A DNA stretch of 64,000 nt, taken from positions 1 to 64,000 of the forward strand of contig NZ_BDBP01000025.1 in the NCBI RefSeq assembly GCF_001613045.1. Reading direction: 5' to 3'. Source of the stretch: Nocardia lijiangensis NBRC 108240. GTDB lineage: Bacteria > Actinomycetota > Actinomycetes > Mycobacteriales > Mycobacteriaceae. The translations under genes and the position numbers were made by a program. Positions 43,103 through 52,039 of the stretch are shown here, in pieces. The notes under the pieces are model-generated. The model was not told where the DNA came from. It was given only the letters and a program-made list of their open reading frames with translations, and made no database searches. Every line of letters starts with the position of its first letter. The first letter of the stretch is position 1.

Positions 43103-45028
43103 GTGATCGTGGGGCGCGCCGAGCTGCTGGAACTGATCGACACCCTGGTGCGGGTTCCGAGGGGGAATGCCGAGGCGACCGGGAATCCCGTGCTGGTGCT
43201 GGAAGGGTACGGTGGCGCGGGGCGCACCACTGTGCTCGAGCAGGTCTTGGACCGGTGGCAGCGCCGGACGCCGACCGTGTTGGTCCGGCCGTTGGAACGT
43301 CCTTACGACCAATACAATCCGGCCCGTCCGGTACTCGCCGCGGCCATGCTCGGCTTGAGCATGGATCTGCCCGGTTTCCCGATCGCGTTTCCGCGGATCG
43401 TGGTGGCGCAGCTCGCGATCAGCGAGAACTTCACCGACATCCCCGCGACCGAGCATCGGGAGCGATTGCGCACGGTCTTGAATCGGTACCGGGACCGCGC
43501 GGCGCTGGTCGCGTTCATCGGTGATCTGGTCGGGCTGGTCGGCGCGCAGGCCGCCAATATCAAACTGCCCGGCGCCGGCATCATCGCGCCGACGCTGAGC
43601 CAGCACCTGTCCAATCTCGTGGTCGGCAGGCTCACCCGCGGCAGGCTGATCACCAAGATCACCTGGGGTTCGGCGGTCTCGTGGTACGGACACCAGGACC
43701 TCGGGCTGCGGGCCGATGCCGAGACCGTGCTCATCGAACTCGCCATCAAGGCGGCCAGCGAGGATCCGGAGATCCGCCGCGGCGTGGACGACCTGCTGAT
43801 CAGCGCCTTCCTCGCCGACCTGCGCGGCAGCGCGGCGCGGGTGGTGGGCCGACCGTCGAATGTCGTTGTGCTGCTGGACGACGGCGATGCCCCGGCGGCG
43901 GTCGCGTTCACCAGCGCGCTGTTGCGTTCGCGCAAGGCGATGGCCGCGGCAGGATCCGCGCTGACGGATCCGCTGACGCTGGTCACCACCAGTTCCGGCG
44001 TGCTGGCGGAAGAACTCGACGGGCAGGTCTCCGCCGCCGCGGTGTGGACGCCGCGGCAACGCGCCGACCCGTCGTCGCGCGAAGCGTGGGCGCGGTTGCG
44101 CGTGAGCGACCTGTCGGAATTCGAGGTCAAGACCCTGGCCAAAGAGGTCACCTCGATCGAGGCGGATCGGATCGGGGCCCAGGTGTACCGGCTGACCGCC
44201 GGGCACCCCGCCGCGACCGGCTATGTGCTGGAACGGCTCAGGCAGCCGCGCCAGCGGGTCGACAACCTGGACGACCTGCTGCGCGGCAACCACGCGGGCC
44301 CCGGGACCACAGTCCAACGCCATCTGCTCGGGCTCTTCGCCAAGGACCTGCATCCGCGCAAGCAACTCGACGAAAGCGTGCTCGATGCGCTCGTCACGGT
44401 GTCCGCGGCGCGCACCAAAGGCGACGCGAACCGGTTGCACGGCCTGTTGCCGTCCGGGATCGGGGACCGTTCGCCGCTGTTCCGGTCCCCGATGCTGTGG
44501 AGCAAGGCGACCGACGACGGGGTGCTGCCCCCCTTCGCGCGTCGCATGGGGCTGCGCGAGCTGGCCGAGCGAACGGACGACGCACCTCCCGGCTGGGATC
44601 GCGTGTTCGGCCTGCTGCTCGACACCGTGCCTTCCGGCGATCACATGAGCAGGCTGCACTACACCCGCCTGCTGCACGGCGGCGCCGCGGTCACGAACGA
44701 ACTCGCCGAGCTGCTGTCGACCTGGGACGCGAGCGAATGGTTATTGCTGTTCGACGCGATCGTGGCGGTCTCCGATCCGCGCAGGCCGGATGCGGGCCTC
44801 ATCGACGGCAGCGATCACGCCGCCACTCCCCGCGAGCACATCGCGGTGCTGCTCGCGGTGGTGCCCGCGCTCGAGTCGGACCTGCGGGTCACCACGGTGC
44901 AGCGCAGGGAGATCCTGTGCGCGCGGGCGGCGCACAGCTTCGACCGGCTCGCCGACCACGCCACCGACCGTAGCCCGATCCTCGTGCGCGCCAACGAGTA
45001 TCACGATTGTGCGCGCCGATCCCGTTGA
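43103..45028 (+). CDS. P-loop NTPase, STAND/AAA-like, with Arg in Walker A
   Basis: 642 residues. The Walker A-like segment LEGYGGAGRTTVLEQVLDRW near residue 30 has Arg instead of the usual Lys. Walker B is NVVVLLDDGDAPAAVAF near 255, followed by a sensor-1-like LTLVTTSSG. The remainder is helical with no repeat I recognise. STAND NTPases are signal-transducing switches. The GTG start is 9 bases after GGGAGG. It lies 24 bases before a membrane-anchored receptor gene, so the two probably form a sensor-switch pair. Confidence 0.75.
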   Translation: MIVGRAELLELIDTLVRVPRGNAEATGNPVLVLEGYGGAGRTTVLEQVLDRWQRRTPTVLVRPLERPYDQYNPARPVLAAAMLGLSMDLPGFPIAFPRIVVAQLAISENFTDIPATEHRERLRTVLNRYRDRAALVAFIGDLVGLVGAQAANIKLPGAGIIAPTLSQHLSNLVVGRLTRGRLITKITWGSAVSWYGHQDLGLRADAETVLIELAIKAASEDPEIRRGVDDLLISAFLADLRGSAARVVGRPSNVVVLLDDGDAPAAVAFTSALLRSRKAMAAAGSALTDPLTLVTTSSGVLAEELDGQVSAAAVWTPRQRADPSSREAWARLRVSDLSEFEVKTLAKEVTSIEADRIGAQVYRLTAGHPAATGYVLERLRQPRQRVDNLDDLLRGNHAGPGTTVQRHLLGLFAKDLHPRKQLDESVLDALVTVSAARTKGDANRLHGLLPSGIGDRSPLFRSPMLWSKATDDGVLPPFARRMGLRELAERTDDAPPGWDRVFGLLLDTVPSGDHMSRLHYTRLLHGGAAVTNELAELLSTWDASEWLLLFDAIVAVSDPRRPDAGLIDGSDHAATPREHIAVLLAVVPALESDLRVTTVQRREILCARAAHSFDRLADHATDRSPILVRANEYHDCARRSR

Positions 45029-45052
45029 CCAGACCTCGATGAGGAGCCCGCT

Positions 45053-46645
45053 GTGGAGTCGCGTTACTGGGCAGGCATAGTTCCGAAGCGACACCGGCCG
45101 ATGCCGCGGCCGTGGACGGACTGGGTGCGGCTGGGTGTGGTGGTGATCCTGCTGGTCGGTGCGTCGATCGGGATCGCCGCCCGTGAGCCGCTGCGGCGGC
45201 TGGCCACCTGCAACGACGGGTGGCCGAGCACGGCGGCGTGGTCCGCGGGCGACGAGTGCGTCGGATTGTCCGAAGGCCCTTACGCTTTCGGGCTTCCCGC
45301 CTTCGAACACGTGATGCGCGTGATCGACGAGCAGAACCGCGCCGCGGCGGGCGGATGTCCGGGCACGCCGGTGACCGTCGGCGTGCTGCTGACCATGACC
45401 GACCGGTTGGCGGGCAGCCGTGCGGTGCACGAACTGGAGGGCATGGCCGTCGGTCAGCGCCGGGCGAACGACACCGGATGCGTGCACCCGATGCGGCTCG
45501 TCGTCGGCAATCTCGGCGACTACGGACGCGACGGCGCCGCGACGGCGGTCGCGCGGAAACTGGCCGAGCGCGGCGATGTGGTCGCCGTCGCGGGCGTCGG
45601 GCTGAGCGACCAGACCACCGCGGAAGTCGCCGATCTGCTTGCCGCCGCGAAGATTCCGATGGTGTCGGACCTGGTCACCGCCGAGGGCTTCGACCAGGCG
45701 GGCTCCGCGGGCGACGATCCCGATTTCACCCGGTGCGACGAGGACATCACCTACCCGCAGGGTGTCGGCAAGGACTACTTCTACCGTGTCGCCTTCCGGG
45801 TCGCGGTGCAGGTCCGCGCGCTCGGTGTGGTGGCGCCGGCCAGGCCGGATTTCATCATGGTCCCCACTGGCGGGTCGGACCCGTACACCTGCACGACGCT
45901 GCCCTTCCTGCACCGGCAGTACGGCAACGACCTGCTGGAGGTGAAATTCGACGCCGAGGAGCCGACCACCGTGGCTCAGACCGCCCGGCGAGTCTGCGCG
46001 ACCGCGAAAGACGTGACCATCGCCTATCTGGCGCGCGGTCGCGACCTCGGCCGCTTGCTCTACAGCATGGACGAGGCCTACACCAACGGGCAGTGCGCGG
46101 CCACCTCCATCACCGTGCTGAGCACTTCCGACGGAAATCGGCTGCGCACTGTGGAATCCGACCCCACGCTGGAAGACCTGCGCAGCAAGGCGCTGAGTTC
46201 GCCGAGCTTCACCGGAGGACGTGTGCGGCTGCTGTTCACCCGCGTCGCGGGCGCCGACGGACCCGACCAGGGCAACCCGCAGTGGGCCGCCTTCGAAGAG
46301 GCCTACGCCGCAGCCGGATTCGATCTCGCGCACATCGGCGACGGCTGGGCGGTCAACGCCTACGACGCGCTGAGTACCGTCGTCGCCGCGGTGCGGGCGC
46401 TCCCGGCCGCGTCGACGGTCCAGCGGAGTCAGGTCAACATCACCATCGGTGGTTTCACCTCGCCCGAACTCGCCGTGGCGGGCGCTGGCGGACCGATCGT
46501 CTTCGACAACAGCGGCAACCGGGCCGGTCCCGGCCCGGCGGTCGTCCGGCTGTGCCCGGCGGGCAGTTCGGGTGGGCGGCCGTACGTGCCGACCGTCGAG
46601 GCGAAGCCCGGCGAGCCGACGCCGGAGTGCATCCGCGGGGCCTGA
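45053..46645 (+). CDS. Membrane-anchored periplasmic-binding-protein-like receptor
   Basis: 530 residues. One transmembrane helix at about residues 27-45 (WVRLGVVVILLVGASIG), then an extracytoplasmic type I periplasmic-binding fold as in branched-chain amino-acid receptors: VTVGVLLTMTDRL, VVAVAGVGLSDQTTAEVADL, IPMVSDLVTAEGF, and Cys in pairs. No transporter permease is nearby, so it is more likely a ligand sensor than a transport component. It follows the NTPase by 24 bases with GAGGAG at the GTG start; the pair could signal ligand binding inward. Confidence 0.75.
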   Translation: MESRYWAGIVPKRHRPMPRPWTDWVRLGVVVILLVGASIGIAAREPLRRLATCNDGWPSTAAWSAGDECVGLSEGPYAFGLPAFEHVMRVIDEQNRAAAGGCPGTPVTVGVLLTMTDRLAGSRAVHELEGMAVGQRRANDTGCVHPMRLVVGNLGDYGRDGAATAVARKLAERGDVVAVAGVGLSDQTTAEVADLLAAAKIPMVSDLVTAEGFDQAGSAGDDPDFTRCDEDITYPQGVGKDYFYRVAFRVAVQVRALGVVAPARPDFIMVPTGGSDPYTCTTLPFLHRQYGNDLLEVKFDAEEPTTVAQTARRVCATAKDVTIAYLARGRDLGRLLYSMDEAYTNGQCAATSITVLSTSDGNRLRTVESDPTLEDLRSKALSSPSFTGGRVRLLFTRVAGADGPDQGNPQWAAFEEAYAAAGFDLAHIGDGWAVNAYDALSTVVAAVRALPAASTVQRSQVNITIGGFTSPELAVAGAGGPIVFDNSGNRAGPGPAVVRLCPAGSSGGRPYVPTVEAKPGEPTPECIRGA

Positions 46646-46917
46646 TTCCGCAAGGGGCACTGCGGATTCGACGGTCCGGACGCGCTGTCGCCGGTGCGTG
46701 GTACGTTACGGCGCGAACGGCGAAAGGTCGTTCGTACGGGGTGAGGGGGAGTGGCGAGTCCGCCGCGTGTTTCCGAGTTTCGGGGTAGCTGGTCGTCGTG
46801 CGTGTCGGGGCGTGCGGCGGTCGGCCGTCCGCGGATGGGTGGCGAGCCTTCCGCCGATCGGGCGCATCGAGTTACACCGGCCGACCGCGCCTCGGCCGCG
46901 CACGAGGAAGCGTGAAC

Positions 46918-47583
46918 ATGAACTACCGCAACAAGCTGACGCAGCTCCTGCTGGCGACGGCGTTGGCGACGGGTCCGATCGCGGCGTTCCCCGCTGCCGC
47001 GCAGGCGCAGGGGCTGGCCTATCCCGGCATGACCATCACGACGGGCAACAGCATCTGCTCGGTCGGCGCGACCGGGCATATGGGTGGCGCGCAGTACGCG
47101 GTGACCGCCGCGCACTGCTTCCAAGAAGGACGGCGCGTCTACGACGAGAACGGCAGCTTGATCGGCTGGTACGAGCAGAGCCACGGTGACGACGCCACCA
47201 TCGGCGGGATCGGTTTCGCGCTCATCCGGCTGGCCGCCGGGGTGGGCGTCTCGGCTTCGCTGGGCAACTTCGGGATCGAGTCCACCTACACAGATGCCCA
47301 AGTGGGACAGGAGGTCTGCCACATCGGGTGGGCGACCAACTGGACCTGTGGCCGCGTCACCGAGGTCGGTGACACCTTCTTCCTCGCGGATTTCGCTGTG
47401 GACAAGGGGGACTCGGGCGGCATCGTCTATTTCCCGACACCGGAGGGACGAGCGGCCTTCCTCGGCATCGTGATCGGCACCCTGGAATCCGGCGGCGTGC
47501 TGGTCGAGTCGGCCAACTATCTGCGCGAGATGATCGACGCCCATGCCGAGGGTCCCGACCACTTCCGTTGGTACGTCGAGTGA
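46918..47583 (+). CDS. Secreted trypsin-like serine protease (S1 family)
   Basis: 221 residues with a signal peptide (LTQLLLATALATGPIAAFPAAAQ). The S1 motifs are TAAHC near residue 62 and GDSGG near 164; Cys near the His and an Asp (DDATIGGIGFALI) complete a plausible triad. Compact actinobacterial S1 proteases of this size are secreted and often act on envelope or host proteins. The ATG at 46918 has GAGGAAG upstream. It follows the NTPase/receptor pair after 272 bases, so may be separately transcribed. Confidence 0.85.
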   Translation: MNYRNKLTQLLLATALATGPIAAFPAAAQAQGLAYPGMTITTGNSICSVGATGHMGGAQYAVTAAHCFQEGRRVYDENGSLIGWYEQSHGDDATIGGIGFALIRLAAGVGVSASLGNFGIESTYTDAQVGQEVCHIGWATNWTCGRVTEVGDTFFLADFAVDKGDSGGIVYFPTPEGRAAFLGIVIGTLESGGVLVESANYLREMIDAHAEGPDHFRWYVE

Positions 47584-47714
47584 TTCGAGGACGGGAGAGC
47601 TGACCGTGCCTACCGCCGCACCGATCGGCCGCTGCGCCCTTCTCGGTCGGCGGTAGTCGCCGGTACCGCCTACTCTCGACATCGGCGGGTCGGACCGTCG
47701 GAAGGGGAGTAATC

Positions 47715-48188
47715 ATGGGGCATGTCGAGCACTCGGCGACCGGCGGCGCGCCGGTGGACTTCGCGTTCCAGTACGTGGCCGACTACCGCAATGTGCCGAA
47801 GTGGCTGTTCGGGATTCGGCATTACACACCGGTAGGGCCGCAGACCTCCGGTGTCGGCGCGGTATTCGACACGGCCGTGCAGCTGGGCCCGACCACCCTG
47901 CATCTGCGTGTCGAAATCGTCGAATGGGAAGACGGCTCGAAGATTTCGCTGCACGCGATCAAAGGCATCGAAGGCACGGTGCACTGGAGGTTCGAGGCCG
48001 TCGATCAGGAGACCACCGAGATCGGCGTGGTGGTCGACTACCGGGTACCCGGCGGACTGGCCGGACGGGCGCTGGACAAGATCCTTCAGACGTTCGTCGG
48101 CCCGGCCATCCGGCACACCGAGAAGAGCCTGCGCGAACAGGTGCTCGCCGCGTACCGGGAGTCTCTCGACAGCACGCCGGAGCGCTGA
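47715..48188 (+). CDS. SRPBCC/polyketide-cyclase-like protein
   Basis: 157 residues with the START/Bet v1-like layout: an N-terminal strand MGHVEHSATGGAPVDFAFQY, VADYRNVPKWLFGIRH, then paired strands (KISLHAIKGIEGTVHWRFE, TEIGVVVDYRVPGG) and a long C-terminal helix ending in REQVLAAYRES. These bind hydrophobic ligands. The 18-base repeat array begins at its stop codon. Confidence 0.85.
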   Translation: MGHVEHSATGGAPVDFAFQYVADYRNVPKWLFGIRHYTPVGPQTSGVGAVFDTAVQLGPTTLHLRVEIVEWEDGSKISLHAIKGIEGTVHWRFEAVDQETTEIGVVVDYRVPGGLAGRALDKILQTFVGPAIRHTEKSLREQVLAAYRESLDSTPER

Positions 48189-48412
48189 GAAACCCGGGCG
48201 CTGAGAACGACTCGAGCTCAGGGAACGATCCGAGGGGTGAGAACGGCCCGGGCGCAGGGACGATCGGACGGCTGAGAACGACCCCGGGTGCGGGGAACGA
48301 CCCGGGCGCTGAGAACGGCCAGGACGCTGGGAACGCCTCGGGTGCAGGGACAATCCGAGGGGTCGAGATCGGCCTGGGCGCTGAGAACGACCCGGGCGTC
48401 GGAACGCCTGTC
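48184..48412. repeat. Degenerate 18-bp tandem repeat array
   Basis: About 13 imperfect units of roughly 18 bases, consensus GCTGAGAACGACCCGGGC, filling the gap between the SRPBCC and TerD-vWA genes. Units vary from 16 to 19 bases and drift in both halves. Read in one frame it would encode repeats like GAENDP, but no start codon or ribosome-binding site supports coding. Confidence 0.75.
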
Positions 48413-48447
48413 GTACGCTGGGCCGGTCGCGACGGCAGGAGTTATCG

Positions 48448-49959
48448 GTGGGCACATCCTTGGTCAAGGGTCAGAACGGGCCCGTGGCGGCGGCGCGGGT
48501 CACGGTGTCGGTACGCACCGAGGCGGCGGTCGACTTGTCGGCGCTGCTGGTCACCGAATCGGGCACGGTGCGCTCCGACGCGGACTTCGTGTTCTTCAAC
48601 CAGCCCGTCGCGCCCGGTGTGGAGCTGACCTCGGGTGCGCCCGCGGCACTGGCGATATCCCCTGCCGCGCTGCCCGGCGAGATCGCGCAGGTGCGCGCGG
48701 TGCTCACGCTGGATGATCCCGCCGACACCTTCGGGCGCTTCACGCCGCCCGTCGCCACCGTCGCGGATGACGCGGGAAACGTGCTGTACGAGTACATGAT
48801 CGAGGGGCTCGGCACCGAATCGGTAGTGATCGCCCTCGAGCTCTACCGGCGCGGTGCGCAGTGGAAGGTGCGTGCGGTCGGGCAAGGGTACGCGGGCGGG
48901 TTCGCCGCGCTCGTCACCGATCACGGAGTCGTCGTCGACGACGAACCCGAGCCGTCGCCCAGCGCCGACCCCGCAACGACCCGGCCACGGCCCGCGCCCA
49001 CAACAACGCCTCCGTTGGCTTCCGCCGGCTCGACCGCCCGACCGGCTGCTTCACGGCCCGCGCCAACGCCTCCGATGGCTTCAGCCGACTCGACGGCCAC
49101 GCCGAGCTCCCACGCCATACCGACGGCCAGACCGACCGGAGCGGTGCCATCGGCGACTGTCCTGGCGTCCGAGGCCGTCTCGATGTCCGCGGCCGCGGAG
49201 CAATCCGGACCGAACCGCTCGCAGGCACCGGACGTGCGCACCGTTCCGGGCGAGGCGAAGCTCTCCTTCGAGAAGCGCGCCGTGCTGGATCTGCGCAAGC
49301 GCGAGGTCGCCAAGGTGCTGATCGACCGGGAGGCGCTGGGCGTCCGGGCGCGGGTGGTGCTGGTCATCGACAAGACCGGCAGCATGGTCAAGCAGTACCG
49401 GAAGAAGGTCGTGCACCGCGTGGTGGAGCGGATGATCCCGATCGCCACCCAGCTCGACGACGACGGAACGCTCGAGGCCTACCTGTACGCGCTGTCGTAC
49501 ACCAAGCTGCCCGATATCGAAGTGGCCGAGGGTGATCGCTGGTCGGAGACCTTCCTGCACCTCAACGGCACGCACGCGGGCATCGACTACAGCGGGCTCG
49601 GCGGTCGCAACGACGAGTTGCCGATCATGCGCGCCGTCATCGAGACGCTGCGGCCCGGCGGCCCGCCGACGCTGGTGCTGTTCTTCACCGACGGCGGGTT
49701 CGCCAAGAAACCGGAGATCGCCGCTCTGATGCGGGAAGCGTCTCGGCTGCCCGCGTTCTGGCAGTTCGTCGGGCTCGGCCAGGCCAACTACGGACTGCTG
49801 CGCACCATCGACGAGATGGACGGCAGGCTGGTCGACAACGCCGGATTCTTCGCACTCGACGACATCGACGCCGTCGACGACGCGCAGCTGTACACCAGGC
49901 TGCTCGGCGAGTTCCCGCAGTGGCTACGCGCCGCGCGGGCCGCGGGTGTGACCAACTGA
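48448..49959 (+). CDS. TerD-domain and von Willebrand A protein
   Basis: 503 residues. Residues 1-165: TerD-like domain starting MGTSLVKGQNGPV with VRAVLTLDDPADTFGRF and YEYMIEGLGTESVVIALELY. Residues 170-270: Pro/Ala/Thr-rich linker. Residues 285-500: vWA domain with a MIDAS-like VVLVIDKTGSMVKQYRKK near 308 and LVLFFTDGGFA near 412, as in TerF. Ter proteins respond to membrane or chemical stress and phage; vWA partners bind metal and proteins. GTG start. It precedes two unusual small membrane genes and may be functionally linked with the TerD-HNH gene at 52040. Confidence 0.85.
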   Translation: MGTSLVKGQNGPVAAARVTVSVRTEAAVDLSALLVTESGTVRSDADFVFFNQPVAPGVELTSGAPAALAISPAALPGEIAQVRAVLTLDDPADTFGRFTPPVATVADDAGNVLYEYMIEGLGTESVVIALELYRRGAQWKVRAVGQGYAGGFAALVTDHGVVVDDEPEPSPSADPATTRPRPAPTTTPPLASAGSTARPAASRPAPTPPMASADSTATPSSHAIPTARPTGAVPSATVLASEAVSMSAAAEQSGPNRSQAPDVRTVPGEAKLSFEKRAVLDLRKREVAKVLIDREALGVRARVVLVIDKTGSMVKQYRKKVVHRVVERMIPIATQLDDDGTLEAYLYALSYTKLPDIEVAEGDRWSETFLHLNGTHAGIDYSGLGGRNDELPIMRAVIETLRPGGPPTLVLFFTDGGFAKKPEIAALMREASRLPAFWQFVGLGQANYGLLRTIDEMDGRLVDNAGFFALDDIDAVDDAQLYTRLLGEFPQWLRAARAAGVTN

Positions 49960-49973
49960 CCCGATGAAAACGC

Positions 49974-50264
49974 TCAGCCGATGACGGCGTTCATGATGGT
50001 GCCCGCGCTGGTGGCGACCACGCCGCCGATCATGGCGCCCGCCACCATCTTCGGCGACTCCAGACCGCCACCCGTCCACTTCTCCCAGGCGAAGCGGCCG
50101 CCCGCGTAGATGATGGCGCAGACACCCGACAGGAGAACGAACCAGGTCAGGTAGCGGACGAGCCGCAGGATCTCATCGGACACCGGCGGCGCCTCGGGCG
50201 TCGGATTGCCGAGCTGCGCCAGGGTGTCGTATGCGATGGCCAGGATCATCGTTGTGCTGCTCAT
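49974..50264 (-). CDS. Two-helix membrane protein (paralogue A)
   Basis: 96 residues from the ATG at 50264. Two hydrophobic segments (YLTWFVLLSGVCAIIYAGG near 35-55 and MVAGAMIGGVVATSAGTIM near 72-92) with GRFAWEKW between, a TrbC/VirB2-pilin-like arrangement. By eye about 80% identical over 85 positions to the divergent gene at 50506. The protein precedes no secretion genes, so pilin identity is a guess. Confidence 0.75.
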   Translation of the reverse strand: MSSTTMILAIAYDTLAQLGNPTPEAPPVSDEILRLVRYLTWFVLLSGVCAIIYAGGRFAWEKWTGGGLESPKMVAGAMIGGVVATSAGTIMNAVIG

Positions 50265-50320
50265 TCCGGGTTCGGGACAAGGAGAATCACTGAGAGGATG
50301 GTATCCGGTTCTTCGGTGCG

Positions 50321-50388
50321 GCGCAGACACCATGTGGCCGTGGCGCAGACACTCTTGTCGCCGGCGCAGACGACCTTGTCTCTGCGCC
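50321..50388. promoter_or_regulatory. Phased GCGCAGAC repeats between the paralogues
   Basis: GCGCAGAC occurs at 50321, 50343 and 50364 (22 and 21 bases apart, two helical turns) with an inverted copy TCTGCGCC at 50381-50388. The layout suggests an activator- or repressor-binding array controlling both divergent genes. Confidence 0.5.
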
Positions 50389-50505
50389 CCGGACACCGTT
50401 GTGGCACAGCGGCTTGCGAGCAACGGGGTCCGCCCGGATCATGGGTGGGACGTGGTTGTCGACCCCCGGCTCCCACGAAACCAGTGAATCCCGAGGTAGC
50501 CAGCA

Positions 50506-50799
50506 ATGAGCATGATCTTGATGTCGGTCGGGGACACGTATTCCACCCTGGCGCAGATGGGAAACCCGACTCCCGAGGCGCCGCCGTTGTCGGACGAGAT
50601 AATGCAGTTCGTCCAGTACGGAACCTGGTTCGCGCTGCTGTCCGGCACGGCGAGCATCATCTACGCGGGCGGCCGGTTCGCCTGGGAGAAATGGTCCGGC
50701 GGGGCGCTGCAGTCGCCGAAGATGGTGGCGGGCGCCATGCTCGGCGGTGTCGTGGCGACCAGCGCGGGCACCATCATGAACACCGTCATCGGCAGCTGA
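50506..50799 (+). CDS. Two-helix membrane protein (paralogue B)
   Basis: 97 residues. Same layout as the gene at 49974-50264: conserved TLAQxGNPTPEAPPxSDEI, IIYAGGRFAWEKW and SPKMVAGAM segments. The N-terminus differs. Duplicate divergent copies sharing one control region imply they act together, perhaps as subunits of one membrane complex. GAGGTA precedes the ATG. Confidence 0.75.
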   Translation: MSMILMSVGDTYSTLAQMGNPTPEAPPLSDEIMQFVQYGTWFALLSGTASIIYAGGRFAWEKWSGGALQSPKMVAGAMLGGVVATSAGTIMNTVIGS

Positions 50800-50818
50800 C
50801 CCTCGGGCCGGCGGCCGT

Positions 50819-51256
50819 TCAGCCCTCCCAAGTCCAGCGCGGCACCTCACGGATCGGGTGCAGTTCCTCATCGGTGCTCGCGTGCGAGTTCTGCTGTGCC
50901 ACTTCCGCACCGAACTCCACGTGCGAGCGGACCGCGTCCCGGAACGCCTCCGACTCCAGCAGGCCCGCCTCCTCGAACGACGCCATGTACAGCTCGGCGA
51001 AGCGCTCGCGCTGTTCGTCGGTGATCTTCAGGTGCCGGTGCACCGAGATGAGGTAGTCGAACCCCAGTTCGCGGCTGAAGCGGTCCGGGCCGCCGAACGA
51101 TTCCGCGGTGAACCAGGTCAGGTGATCGACGTGGTGTGGGCGTCGCTCGGGGAACAGCGACTTCAGTACCGGATCGGCGAGCACCTTGTCGTAGAAGACG
51201 GACTCCACGTGGCGCAGCACCTCCTCGCCTCCGGCGTGTTCGTACATGCTCGTCAT
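50819..51256 (-). CDS. Group II truncated hemoglobin
   Basis: 145 residues. The globin 2-on-2 pattern MTSMYEHAGGEEVLRHVESV, then FYDKVLADPVLKSLFP with a B10-type Tyr, proximal His in HHVDHLTWFTAESFGGP near residue 52, and LISVHRHLKITDEQRERF with E/F-helix contacts. Group II members bind oxygen and handle NO or peroxides. The ATG at 51256 follows GGGAGG, preferred over the longer frame. Confidence 0.9.
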   Translation of the reverse strand: MTSMYEHAGGEEVLRHVESVFYDKVLADPVLKSLFPERRPHHVDHLTWFTAESFGGPDRFSRELGFDYLISVHRHLKITDEQRERFAELYMASFEEAGLLESEAFRDAVRSHVEFGAEVAQQNSHASTDEELHPIREVPRWTWEG

Positions 51257-51435
51257 CGGGACCTCCCGGCTCGGTGTGGCTGCGCTACCCATTAGAGGCC
51301 CACGCGCCGGATCATGCGGCCGGTTTCGCGGAGAGCGCACCTCGAAATCCGTGATTTCTCAGGGTGATTCCCGATATTCAGGCGTGCGTCCCGATCGCAG
51401 GATCGATACAGCAGGTATCGAGTCGAGGAGCAGAG

Positions 51436-51915
51436 ATGACAGACCGGACGAAGGACGAGGCGCTGATCCGCGAGGTGGTGGCGCACGCCGCGCAGGCGTG
51501 GGACGACAACGACGCGACGGCCTACGCGGCCGAGTTCACCGAGGACAGCGACTACGTGGCGTTCGACGGGACGCTGCTGCGCGGACGTGAGGCGAACCGC
51601 GCTCTGCACGCCGGGCTGTTCGACGGCGTGCTGTACGGCACCAGGATGGACGGCGCGATCGAATCGATCCGCTTCCTCACCGATGACGTCGCCGTCGTGC
51701 ACGGCACCGGGTCGGTGGTGTTCGCCTGGCAGCGCGAGGTGCCCAAGGGGAGGCGCTCCCGCAACACGTGGGTGCTGGTGCGCACCGCGGACGGCTGGCA
51801 GGTCGCCGCGTTCCACAACACGCGGGTGCGTCCGGTGCCGGGCGAGGGGCCGGTGGTGCGGTTGTTCGGTAACTACGTGCGCTGGCGGACGGAACGGGCG
51901 CGCGCGAACCAGTAG
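51436..51915 (+). CDS. SgcJ/EcaC-type NTF2-like protein
   Basis: 159 residues in the NTF2/SnoaL family, with the SgcJ/EcaC layout: DEALIREVVAHAAQAWDDND, FTEDSDYVAFDGTLLRG, FLTDDVAVVHGTGSVVFAW and RNTWVLVRTADGWQVAAFHN. These are small ligand-handling or oxidoreductase-like enzymes. The ATG at 51436 has GAGGAG five bases upstream. Divergent from the globin gene. Confidence 0.85.
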   Translation: MTDRTKDEALIREVVAHAAQAWDDNDATAYAAEFTEDSDYVAFDGTLLRGREANRALHAGLFDGVLYGTRMDGAIESIRFLTDDVAVVHGTGSVVFAWQREVPKGRRSRNTWVLVRTADGWQVAAFHNTRVRPVPGEGPVVRLFGNYVRWRTERARANQ

Positions 51916-52039
51916 CGGGCGACGGCCGGGGCGAACATCGGTCCGGCCGTCAGCTGATTCGGGTTCTGTGCGTACGCCATCGGTCGCGTGAGCCTCGGCG
52001 ATCGCTGCCTTCGGACGCCCGGTGCCGACGCCGCAACCC

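Noticed and set aside
44741..46660. 639-aa minus-strand frame opposite the receptor gene
   Set aside because: The plus strand has a TM anchor, signal-like structure and a binding fold; the opposite frame has none.
48189..48447. Hexapeptide-repeat protein reading of the 18-bp array
   Set aside because: The frame has no start or ribosome-binding site in this gap and units vary by one or two bases, breaking any constant frame.
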